Positions 1 through 4,706 of a DNA stretch of 5,059 bases are shown one piece after another. The stretch is from JADFOB01 sp964651325 (GTDB lineage Bacteria; Planctomycetota; Phycisphaerae; UBA1845), in NCBI GenBank assembly GCA_964651325.1, contig CAZYXP010000238.1, positions 1 through 5,059 of the forward strand, written 5' to 3'. The position numbers and the translations under genes are program-made. The notes under the pieces were generated by a model, which did no database searches, was not told where the DNA came from, and saw only the letters and a program-made list of their open reading frames with translations. Numbering within the stretch: position 1 is the stretch's first letter; every line of letters starts with the position of its first letter.

Positions 1-131
1 TGATCCAATCGGCGAAACGAACGGCCCGCGGTTTCCGTTCGACACGCTACCTCATCACCATGGTCTACTTGATCGCCGGGAAGCTCGATTTCCAGCTACC
101 GGCCTTGGCTCCTGTTACCCACACAAAATAG
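1..131 (+). CDS. Probable transposase, C-terminal fragment (5' end outside window)
   Basis: An open frame enters from the left edge (first full codon at base 3) and stops at TAG 129-131. It gives about 42 residues that begin IQSAKRTARGFRS and continue through MVYLIAGKLDFQLP. The pattern 'ARGFR...(I/V)YL.AGKLD' resembles the last segment of DDE transposases, in which a basic ARG(F/Y)R stretch is followed by a hydrophobic strand and G-K-L-D; I associate it most with ISL3-like elements. The catalytic DDE residues would lie outside the window, so activity cannot be judged. The gene reads towards the 3' end of the integrase, which fits an insertion sequence inside an integrated element. The right terminal inverted repeat should lie within the next ~100 bp, but it cannot be recognised without the left end. 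The assignment rests on one short motif; an unrelated protein tail is possible. Confidence 0.5.
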   Translation, partial: IQSAKRTARGFRSTRYLITMVYLIAGKLDFQLPALAPVTHTK

Positions 132-326
132 CGAGGAAGCGACTTTTACGGGAGGCTTGACGGTTGGGAGCACAGGAGAATACCGGCTCCTGCCGCTGAC
201 CTGCGTTGCGCGAAGTAGCGGAATGCTCATGCTCGGGATTCACCGTTTGCGTGATCCTGCTCCGTGGGGTTTCCGGGTGATTCCGGGAGCCCTTCCTTCT
301 TGTTGCTGAGACGGATGGTAGGTTGG
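132..326. other. Gene-free stretch between transposase end and integrase end
   Basis: No convincing gene is seen on either strand. The only open frame on the - strand is rich in Arg, Ser, Pro and Thr, would need a TTG start overlapping the integrase stop, and has no recognisable domain. One perfect 6-bp inverted repeat, CAGGAG (173-178) with CTCCTG (187-192) and an 8-base loop, lacks a T tract and is not a clear terminator. The right end of the insertion sequence presumably falls here. Confidence 0.4.
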
Positions 327-1718
327 TCAATCGCGGAGAATAGCCCTACGGGCTTTCATGAGGGCCCGTTTCGTCTCTTTGGCGGCTCTGATCGTGTAAC
401 CATCCAACTCGCCGGTAGTATGCCCCATGACCCATTTTTGGGCTATCAGGTTTTCGGCTCCCATAGCCGTTGACGTCATGGACCGTATGCCGTCGAATTT
501 GACCGAATCGGACAAGTCGGCTTCTTCCCGAAGCTTGCGGTTAAGGCTTACAATACTGTTGATATTCATAGTCTTGCCGTTGGCATCGGAAAACAGGAAC
601 TCAGGGTCATTGTGGTTTTCGTCGGACTCCAAGAATGCCTTGATTGCTTTGGCAGTTTCATTCCAGATAACGGCTACCCGCTGCACGGAATCTTTTTCGC
701 GATAACTCGAAAGCCACATTGAATCAAAGTCAAGATCGTCATGGCGTATGTCAGTTGCCTCTTTTCCATGCATGGCGAAATTCGCTGCTGAAAGATACAA
801 AGCATACGCCAACTTGGATTGACCTCGCGCCTGAGCCAACATTTTGCGGAAAACCTCGGGCTTCATCGGCTTGGCTTTTGAGCGTTTGGCTTTGCGTTTC
901 TTGTCTTGCGACCAGTTTTGACAATTCAAGCGAAATTCCAGTTTTTGGCTTTGGATCATTGCCCGATGAGCCCTGAAGACTGCGGCGGCATGGCTCAAGA
1001 TTGATTGAATGCAATCATAATGATTTTTTTGAGTCCGGAGGGCGTATCTTGATTCAACCGCTTTCTTGTATCGCTGTAGCATTTCGTTCGTAATATCTTC
1101 CAAGCTATCCACGGTTACAGACTCGGCAAAAACAGACCAAATCGTTCGGGCGTCTGTCGTCTGCCGCTTGTATGCAAACGTCTTGTCTTCAGCGTACCGC
1201 TCGATGATTGCCTGTAGGCTCAGGGGACCGACAACCGGAGGCAGGCTATGTATGTTCTGAAGTTCAGGCAACCCGACCATTTCCGCAAACTCTTTTCGCG
1301 TTGCGGGATTGCTTAGTTGTTCTCGGACGTAGGCCGCTATATCGGATTTTCCTACGTACATGACATTTACGGGATTTCCGTCATCGTCAAAAGTCCCAAC
1401 AACGGGCAGCTCACTGCCAAAGTCGTCATGGGCGGGTTCGGTAACGATAATCTGTACGCTATCGGTTGGGGATTGTCCGTTTTGCCAACATTCGTGTTCG
1501 TAAATCGACCGCCGCAGATACGCCAGCCCTACGCGCCCAGCCTTGGGGTAATAATGGCGGCTCTTGGCGTCATCGGCGATGCGGTAGTATCTGCCTGTTG
1601 GTTTGTGGACCCTGAGCCCCTGGATGGCTAGCCCCGTATCGGGACTCTCAACAAACGCAACGGGGCGGCGTCCCCCTTTGCGTGGTTTGCTGCGTTTGGG
1701 TCGTCTTGATTTCGGCAT
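327..1718 (-). CDS. Site-specific integrase, tyrosine recombinase family (divergent catalytic box)
   Basis: A 463-residue protein expected to catalyse DNA strand exchange between a circular element and its chromosomal attachment site. The first 20 residues are very basic (MPKSRRPKRSKPRKGGRRP), as in DNA-binding arms. Residues ~165-265 look like the helical core-binding domain and ~285-455 like the catalytic domain. Visible catalytic residues are Lys342 (REKDSVQRVAV, beta-hairpin Lys), Arg412 (FDGIRSMTS, second Arg), His433 (MGHTTGE) and the nucleophile Tyr441 (ELDGYTI). The His433-Tyr441 spacing is 8, one less than the usual 9. At the first Arg position (GxRxxE in relatives) the sequence is AMHGKE, giving His317, and the HxxR His is replaced by Asp409. 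The gene starts 94 bp beyond the 3' end of a co-oriented tRNA-Arg, so that tRNA is the likely integration target. A GGGAG site nine bases upstream supports the ATG. Base composition looks lower in GC than the genes to the right, which fits transfer. Confidence 0.85.
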   Translation of the reverse strand: MPKSRRPKRSKPRKGGRRPVAFVESPDTGLAIQGLRVHKPTGRYYRIADDAKSRHYYPKAGRVGLAYLRRSIYEHECWQNGQSPTDSVQIIVTEPAHDDFGSELPVVGTFDDDGNPVNVMYVGKSDIAAYVREQLSNPATRKEFAEMVGLPELQNIHSLPPVVGPLSLQAIIERYAEDKTFAYKRQTTDARTIWSVFAESVTVDSLEDITNEMLQRYKKAVESRYALRTQKNHYDCIQSILSHAAAVFRAHRAMIQSQKLEFRLNCQNWSQDKKRKAKRSKAKPMKPEVFRKMLAQARGQSKLAYALYLSAANFAMHGKEATDIRHDDLDFDSMWLSSYREKDSVQRVAVIWNETAKAIKAFLESDENHNDPEFLFSDANGKTMNINSIVSLNRKLREEADLSDSVKFDGIRSMTSTAMGAENLIAQKWVMGHTTGELDGYTIRAAKETKRALMKARRAILRD

Positions 1719-1727
1719 GGTTATCGG

Positions 1728-1732
1728 CTCCC
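1728..1732 (-). promoter_or_regulatory. Ribosome binding site of the integrase
   Basis: GGGAG on the - strand lies nine bases before the ATG at 1718-1716. Another ATG (1734-1732) overlaps this site but is out of frame with the integrase, so 1718 is the best start. Confidence 0.5.
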
Positions 1733-1740
1733 ATTTAGGG

Positions 1741-1769
1741 TCTATAGGTCAGCCGTTACCTAAAAGCAA
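1741..1769 (-). promoter_or_regulatory. Candidate sigma70 promoter of the integrase
   Basis: On the - strand, TTGCTT (1769-1764) and TATAGA (1746-1741) are separated by exactly 17 bases. They lie between the tRNA 3' end and the integrase ATG. Start of transcription would fall about 15-20 bases before the start codon, just ahead of the ribosome binding site. If real, the integrase has its own promoter within the element and does not depend on tRNA read-through. The match is partial and found by eye. Confidence 0.4.
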
Positions 1770-1812
1770 GAGAAAATTGGATGAAGTGCTGCAATAGTAG
1801 GCTCTAGAAGAC

Positions 1813-1851
1813 CGTCCCCGACAGGGTTCGAACCTGTAACCTTCGGCTTCG
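1813..1851 (-). other. Probable attachment site (att) in the tRNA 3' half
   Basis: Integrases next to a tRNA normally recombine within the 3' half of that tRNA, and the element carries a copy that restores the gene. The block from the anticodon stem to the discriminator is the likely identity segment. Its exact limits cannot be set, because the partner copy is not present in the window; by the integrase orientation it should lie to the left. Confidence 0.35.
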
Positions 1852-1886
1852 GAGGCCGACGCGCTATCCAATTGTGCCACGGGGAC
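1813..1886 (-). tRNA. tRNA-Arg, anticodon CCG (reads CGG)
   Basis: A 74-base cloverleaf can be folded by hand. The acceptor stem is GTCCCCG with CGGGGAC. The D arm is GCAC, loop AATTGGATA, GCGC. The anticodon arm is TCGGC, loop CTCCGAA, GCCGA, which places CCG at positions 34-36. The variable loop is AGGTT. The T arm is ACAGG, loop TTCGAAC, CCTGT. Discriminator is G and no CCA is encoded, so CCA must be added after transcription. The acceptor, anticodon and T stems pair perfectly; the D stem has one A-C mismatch (positions 12 and 23). The A15-T48 and GG loop features are normal. The gene has a good promoter upstream and an integrase directly downstream, so its 3' half is the probable attachment site of the element on the left and appears to have been kept intact. 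Confidence 0.95.
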
Positions 1887-1900
1887 TCGGGACACAACTG

Positions 1901-1928
1901 AATATAGCTGCGGGTTTTCGGACGTCAA
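1901..1928 (-). promoter_or_regulatory. Promoter of tRNA-Arg
   Basis: On the - strand, TTGACG (1928-1923) and TATATT (1906-1901) are separated by 16 bases and lie ~15 bases before the mature tRNA 5' end. This is close to the sigma70 consensus and at the right distance for a short 5' leader removed by RNase P. Confidence 0.65.
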
Positions 1929-1968
1929 CATGGGCGTGAAGCCGGGCTTTGATCCAGGTCTGTGACAC

Positions 1969-2035
1969 GATTGGCGGGATGGGCACACCATTCAGAGCCG
2001 CGGGCGCAAGCCCGCGGACCCTGGGACCGCCAATC
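1969..2035. repeat. 9-bp inverted repeat enclosing a GCAA hairpin
   Basis: GATTGGCGG (1969-1977) is perfectly complementary to CCGCCAATC (2027-2035). The arms enclose the GCAA-capped palindrome at 1998-2017. The right arm is shared with the local hairpin at 2029-2046, so the two stems cannot form together. Confidence 0.55.
1998..2017. repeat. Perfect 8-bp palindrome with GCAA loop
   Basis: CCGCGGGC (1998-2005), loop GCAA (2006-2009), GCCCGCGG (2010-2017). All eight pairs are Watson-Crick and mostly G-C, and the loop is a GNRA tetraloop if read as + strand RNA. No T tract follows, so a simple intrinsic terminator is unlikely. Confidence 0.75.
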
Positions 2036-2046
2036 TCCCGATTGGC
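2029..2046. repeat. 7-bp hairpin GCCAATC/GATTGGC
   Basis: GCCAATC (2029-2035), four-base loop TCCC, GATTGGC (2040-2046), with perfect pairing. The left arm also pairs with 1969-1975 within a longer 9-bp stem. Confidence 0.65.
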
Positions 2047-2069
2047 ACGTCTAACTTCCAACCCGTCCC

Positions 2070-2089
2070 CGCCGATCGGGGAATCGGCG
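2070..2089. repeat. 7-bp hairpin, repeat unit A (CGCCGAT/ATCGGCG)
   Basis: CGCCGAT (2070-2076), loop CGGGGA, ATCGGCG (2083-2089). It is a near copy of the hairpin at 2108-2127. A competing stem, CCCCG (2067-2071) with CGGGG (2077-2081), overlaps it, so the unit could refold locally. Confidence 0.65.
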
Positions 2090-2107
2090 TTACTTGTAGA
2101 TCACTCC

Positions 2108-2127
2108 TGCCGATCAGAAAATCGGCA
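2108..2127. repeat. 7-bp hairpin, repeat unit B (TGCCGAT/ATCGGCA)
   Basis: TGCCGAT (2108-2114), loop CAGAAA, ATCGGCA (2121-2127). It starts 38 bases after unit A and shares 15 of 20 bases with it. The outermost pair changes from C-G in unit A to T-A here, keeping pairing. An outer 6-bp stem, GATCAC (2099-2104) with GTGATC (2143-2148), encloses it. Confidence 0.65.
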
Positions 2128-2154
2128 ATCCCAAAACAATCCGTGATCGGGTGT

Positions 2155-2174
2155 CACCAGGCTTGCGCCAGGTG
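2155..2174. repeat. Interrupted palindrome with TTGC/GCAA loop
   Basis: CACC-A-GGC (2155-2162), loop TTGC, GCC-A-GGTG (2167-2174): seven pairs with one A-A mismatch. On the - strand the loop reads GCAA, and the core GGCGCAAGCC matches the core of the palindrome at 1998-2017 in the opposite orientation. Confidence 0.6.
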
Positions 2175-2205
2175 CTCTGAAGGCAGCATGACAACAAGCG
2201 CTCCC

Positions 2206-2219
2206 GGCCGCGGGCGGCC
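2206..2219. repeat. GC-only 5-bp palindrome
   Basis: GGCCG (2206-2210), loop CGGG, CGGCC (2215-2219). It lies directly before the direct repeats at 2220-2253. Confidence 0.5.
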
Positions 2220-2253
2220 AGGCTACAGGCGCGGCGGCTAGGCTACAGGCGCG
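2220..2253. repeat. Direct repeat, two 14-bp copies with 20-bp period
   Basis: AGGCTACAGGCGCG occurs at 2220-2233 and again, identical, at 2240-2253. The spacer is GCGGCT. The copies end ~150 bp before the HD-GYP start codon. They could be paired protein-binding sites or slippage products. Confidence 0.65.
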
Positions 2254-2394
2254 TCTGCCTCAGGTCCGAAAATGCTGCTACGTCCGGCGATGCGCATCGA
2301 GTCGCGGAGCCCGGTTTCCATGGTGACGCCCCCATTTCTAGCCGATGCATTGGTGAAGACCGCGCGGATTGTGTCGCGGCTTCGCTGTTGGTTT

Positions 2395-2400
2395 GGGTGG
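2395..2400 (+). promoter_or_regulatory. Ribosome binding site deciding the HD-GYP start
   Basis: GGGTGG lies five bases before ATG 2406. A TTG at 2388 and a GTG at 2397 are in frame upstream, but the first precedes this site and the second lies inside it. ATG 2406 also puts the first receiver strand (NTILLVEDE) at the usual distance from the N terminus. Confidence 0.5.
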
Positions 2401-2405
2401 ATTCG

Positions 2406-4001
2406 ATGCAAGCTGCGCCAAGCAATACCATTCTACTTGTGGAGGACGAACGCGAGCTGCGGTTCCTTCTCAGCGCGCATCTCCGTGCGGCCGGCTACGC
2501 CGTGACGGAGGCCACCGACGGCCTAGCCGCGATCAAGGCGGCCCAGCGCGATCAACCCGATCTGATTATCATGGATGTCGGATTGCCCAAACTCGACGGC
2601 ATCGGCGCGACCCGGGCACTCAAAGGCGACCCGGCCACGGCCGGCATCCCTGTCATCATGCTCACCGCGCGCAGCGGGAGCGCAGACGTGGTTCGAGGGT
2701 TGGAGGCGGGGGCGCAGGAATACCTCGCCAAGCCGTTTGACATTGCCGAGCTGATCGCTCGGGTGCATTCAATGTTGAAGCTGGCCGCATCGCGCCAGGA
2801 GTTGGATGACCTCAACTCCGCATTGGAAGCGGAAATCGACGAGAAAACCCGCCGGCTTCAGGTCCTCTACGACTTCATGCGTGATCTGAATCGGGCCGGT
2901 GATCAAGACGCGGTGCTTGCCCTGGTCATCGAATCCATCGAGGAGCTCACCCACGCCAAGAGGATTTCGATTCTGCTGAGGGACGGCGACGGCGATCGGC
3001 TTGTACACGGTCGGTCGATCGGCATTGATCCCGCGGTCGCCGAACAGATCAGCATGGGATCCGTGGAAGGCATCGCTGGAGGCGTGTACACCAGCGGCAA
3101 GACACTCATGGCCAAGACCTACGGTTCCTCGGGAACCCCGGGGGCGGGAGCCGGAGCATCGTTTCTTAGCGCCCCGCTGGTTTCGACATCCCTCCAGACC
3201 GACGACGGCGTGTTGGGAGTGCTCAACGTTACGCAGAAGGAAGGCAATGCGCCATTTGGCGAAGAGGAGATAGAATGCGTGCGCTCGATCGCCGACGCCG
3301 CGGCGATCGCCCTGAACAACATCCAGCGCCAGTTTCGCCTGAGAGAGTCCGTGAAAATCCTCTTGCAGACCGTGGGGCATCTCGCTGAATACAGGGATGA
3401 GGAAACCACCCGGCATCTCGAGCGCGTGGCCGTCATGGCTCGGATTCTGGCCGAACAGCTATCCAAGACTGGACCCTACGCCGACGAAATCACGGACGAA
3501 TACGTTGATCTGCTGTTTCAAGCGGCGCCGATGCACGACATTGGAAAAGTCGGGATCCCGGATGACATTCTCACCAAACCTGGAAAACTCACGGATGAGG
3601 AATTCCAGATCATGAAGACGCACACCGACATCGGTCGCAGGGTGCTTACCAAGGCGTTCGATCCAGCAAACCCTGTGCCGCTCTTGCGCCTGTGCATCGA
3701 TATCGCCTATTGCCATCATGAGCGATTCAACGGCAAGGGATACCCACGCCGATTGAAGGGCGATGCCATTCCGCTCGCAGCCAGAATCATTGCCCTAGTC
3801 GATGCCTATGACGCGATTACCAGCAAACGCCGCTACAAGAAAGCCAAGCCCCACGAACAGGCCGTAGAAATCATTCGAGCCGAATCCGGAGCCCACTTCG
3901 ACCCGGAAATCGTCGATGCATTCCTGTTGTGTCACGAACGCTTCAGTGCGGTTCGCGAGCGGTTGTCGGAACTAGTGGAGGCTGAAGTCGCTCAGGACTG
4001 A
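2406..4001 (+). CDS. Response regulator with receiver, GAF and HD-GYP domains; predicted cyclic-di-GMP phosphodiesterase
   Basis: A 531-residue cytoplasmic protein with no signal peptide or membrane segment. Residues 6-122 form a receiver with the acidic pair Asp14/Glu15, phosphoacceptor Asp57 (LIIMDVGLP), Thr87 (MLTAR) and Lys109 (LAKP). Residues ~125-155 are a charged helical linker of signalling-helix type. Residues ~157-305 look like a GAF domain (ISILLRD, SAPLV, GVLNVTQK), a likely ligand or dimer module. Residues ~312-515 are HD-GYP: Glu333 and His337 (ETTRH), His377-Asp378 with Lys381 (MHDIGKVGIPD), His405 (KTHTDIG), His437-His438 (HHERFNGKGYP, GYP at 445-447) and Asp466 (VDAYDAIT). 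All expected metal and substrate residues are present, so hydrolysis of c-di-GMP is the likely output, switched by phosphorylation from a kinase not seen here. The gene stands alone on its strand, behind a hairpin-rich leader, and overlaps the convergent CBS gene by 10 bp. Confidence 0.92.
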   Translation: MQAAPSNTILLVEDERELRFLLSAHLRAAGYAVTEATDGLAAIKAAQRDQPDLIIMDVGLPKLDGIGATRALKGDPATAGIPVIMLTARSGSADVVRGLEAGAQEYLAKPFDIAELIARVHSMLKLAASRQELDDLNSALEAEIDEKTRRLQVLYDFMRDLNRAGDQDAVLALVIESIEELTHAKRISILLRDGDGDRLVHGRSIGIDPAVAEQISMGSVEGIAGGVYTSGKTLMAKTYGSSGTPGAGAGASFLSAPLVSTSLQTDDGVLGVLNVTQKEGNAPFGEEEIECVRSIADAAAIALNNIQRQFRLRESVKILLQTVGHLAEYRDEETTRHLERVAVMARILAEQLSKTGPYADEITDEYVDLLFQAAPMHDIGKVGIPDDILTKPGKLTDEEFQIMKTHTDIGRRVLTKAFDPANPVPLLRLCIDIAYCHHERFNGKGYPRRLKGDAIPLAARIIALVDAYDAITSKRRYKKAKPHEQAVEIIRAESGAHFDPEIVDAFLLCHERFSAVRERLSELVEAEVAQD

Positions 4002-4522
4002 CCGGAAACAGAATGGCCGGAAGCGGCCGGGGCGCCGCTGACATCGGGCAGGTGCTTCACCATAAACGCGAAGAAATCACGCGTGCTGACCAACCCGGAA
4101 AGCTTCCTGTCTTTCGTAATCGGGATGTGCCGAAACCCGCCCACCGTCATACGATTCAGGCCAAACACGACCGGGATGTGCCCTTCCAGCGTTCCCGGCG
4201 ATTTGGTCATGAAGTTGCGAATCGGCTTGTCGGCATGAGCCGCGAAATCGTCGGCAATCTTGCACAGCACATCTCGCTCCGTGAAAATGCCAACGATTTT
4301 CTCGTTCTCGACGACGACCGCGCAATGATCTCCGCCACCGTGCCATCGGCTCAGGGTATCGCGCACCGTGCTGTCGGGCGCTACGACGACGAAGTCGTGC
4401 TTGGTCAGGTCGGCTAATGGTGTTTGGCACAGCGCCTCTTCGATTTGATCCTGATGTTCGAGGTCATCACAGTAAGGCAGGTCGCCTTCGAGGGGGGGCG
4501 GCACATCGCTAATACTTGACAT
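3992..4522 (-). CDS. Protein with two CBS domains
   Basis: A 176-residue soluble protein. After an acidic N-terminal extension (1-~31), a first CBS motif spans ~33-92 (DFVVVAPDSTVRDTL..., CAVVVENEKIVGIFTERDVL) and a second ~100-158 (NFMTKSPGTL..., HIPITKDRKLSGLVSTRDFF). Both end in the (S/T)xxD signature, Thr81-Asp84 and Ser146-Asp149, which in this family contacts the ribose of adenine nucleotides. CBS pairs usually form a Bateman module that senses AMP, ATP, NADH or S-adenosylmethionine; no effector domain is attached, so it probably acts on a partner protein. The C-terminal tail is Gly/Ala/Ser-rich and lies partly in the convergent overlap with the HD-GYP gene. The gene lies 184 bp downstream of the 2-oxoacid oxidoreductase beta gene on the same strand; co-transcription is possible but not shown. 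The start is supported by a strong GAGGAG site. Confidence 0.88.
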   Translation of the reverse strand: MSSISDVPPPLEGDLPYCDDLEHQDQIEEALCQTPLADLTKHDFVVVAPDSTVRDTLSRWHGGGDHCAVVVENEKIVGIFTERDVLCKIADDFAAHADKPIRNFMTKSPGTLEGHIPVVFGLNRMTVGGFRHIPITKDRKLSGLVSTRDFFAFMVKHLPDVSGAPAASGHSVSGQS

Positions 4523-4530
4523 TCGGCTGA

Positions 4531-4536
4531 CTCCTC
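4531..4536 (-). promoter_or_regulatory. Ribosome binding site of the CBS gene
   Basis: GAGGAG on the - strand ends eight bases before the ATG at 4522-4520, a near-consensus Shine-Dalgarno site that fixes this start. Confidence 0.65.
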
Positions 4537-4706
4537 GCGTGATAACGCTCGATAAATCGCAGACCTAGGCCGCGACCCGATGCTCGGCAATGCGGCGATA
4601 TGGTGAAAAGCCCGCCTCGCCTCTATTTGCAAGTCCCGTTTCGACTTCGGTGCCAGCCGCGCTTCGACCAGCGTACAAGCACCGTGGTTCGCTGCTCAGG
4701 CCAGAA

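Larger units (their letters stand above)
1929..2405. other. Structure-rich intergenic region with no gene
   Basis: This stretch between the tRNA promoter and the HD-GYP gene has short open frames on both strands, but none has a ribosome binding site or a protein-like sequence that I can support. Instead it holds a cluster of palindromes from ~1969 to 2219 and a short direct repeat at 2220-2253, each listed separately. From 2254 to 2394 I see no repeat. I found no convincing + strand promoter for the downstream gene. It could be a long 5' leader, an attenuator-like region, or a set of dispersed intergenic repeats. Confidence 0.5.

Noticed and set aside
115..330. Short - strand frame overlapping the integrase stop (TTGA overlap), a possible excisionase-like partner
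   Set aside because: It has a TTG start, no ribosome binding site that I can see, a low-complexity Arg/Ser/Pro sequence and no helix-turn-helix or winged-helix pattern. It also runs into the transposase end on the other strand.
342..356. AGCCC-TAC-GGGCT followed by TTT on the + strand, resembling a terminator
   Set aside because: It lies within the integrase coding end (Lys-Ala-Arg-Arg codons), has only a short T run, and no + strand gene would use it except possibly the distant transposase. The chance is high.
1317..1631. + strand open frame opposite the integrase N-terminal half
   Set aside because: It is antisense to the integrase, has no ribosome binding site or domain, and its sequence is explained by integrase codons.
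1949..2146. 65-codon + strand frame over the palindrome cluster
   Set aside because: The frame covers inverted repeats, its translation is Pro/Arg/Ser-rich without a domain, and it has no ribosome binding site.
1969..2174. Known c-di-GMP riboswitch (GEMM-I type) ahead of the HD-GYP gene
   Set aside because: A GNRA-capped hairpin is present, but I do not see the conserved GEMM core, the tetraloop receptor helix or the characteristic joining bases. A search with the Rfam GEMM-I and GEMM-II models would settle it.
1929..2260. CRISPR-like array
   Set aside because: The palindromic units differ in sequence and spacing, there are only two copies of any one unit, and there are no unique spacers of constant length.
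2769..3416. Long - strand open frame of 215 codons opposite the HD-GYP gene
   Set aside because: It lies wholly antisense to a gene with clear receiver, GAF and HD-GYP motifs and has no domain-like sequence. It is a high-GC shadow frame.
4523..4706. Possible promoter of the CBS gene (TTGCCG, 17 bases, TAGGTC around 4563-4591)
   Set aside because: The -10 match is poor and other equally weak pairs occur in the same stretch, so no promoter is called.
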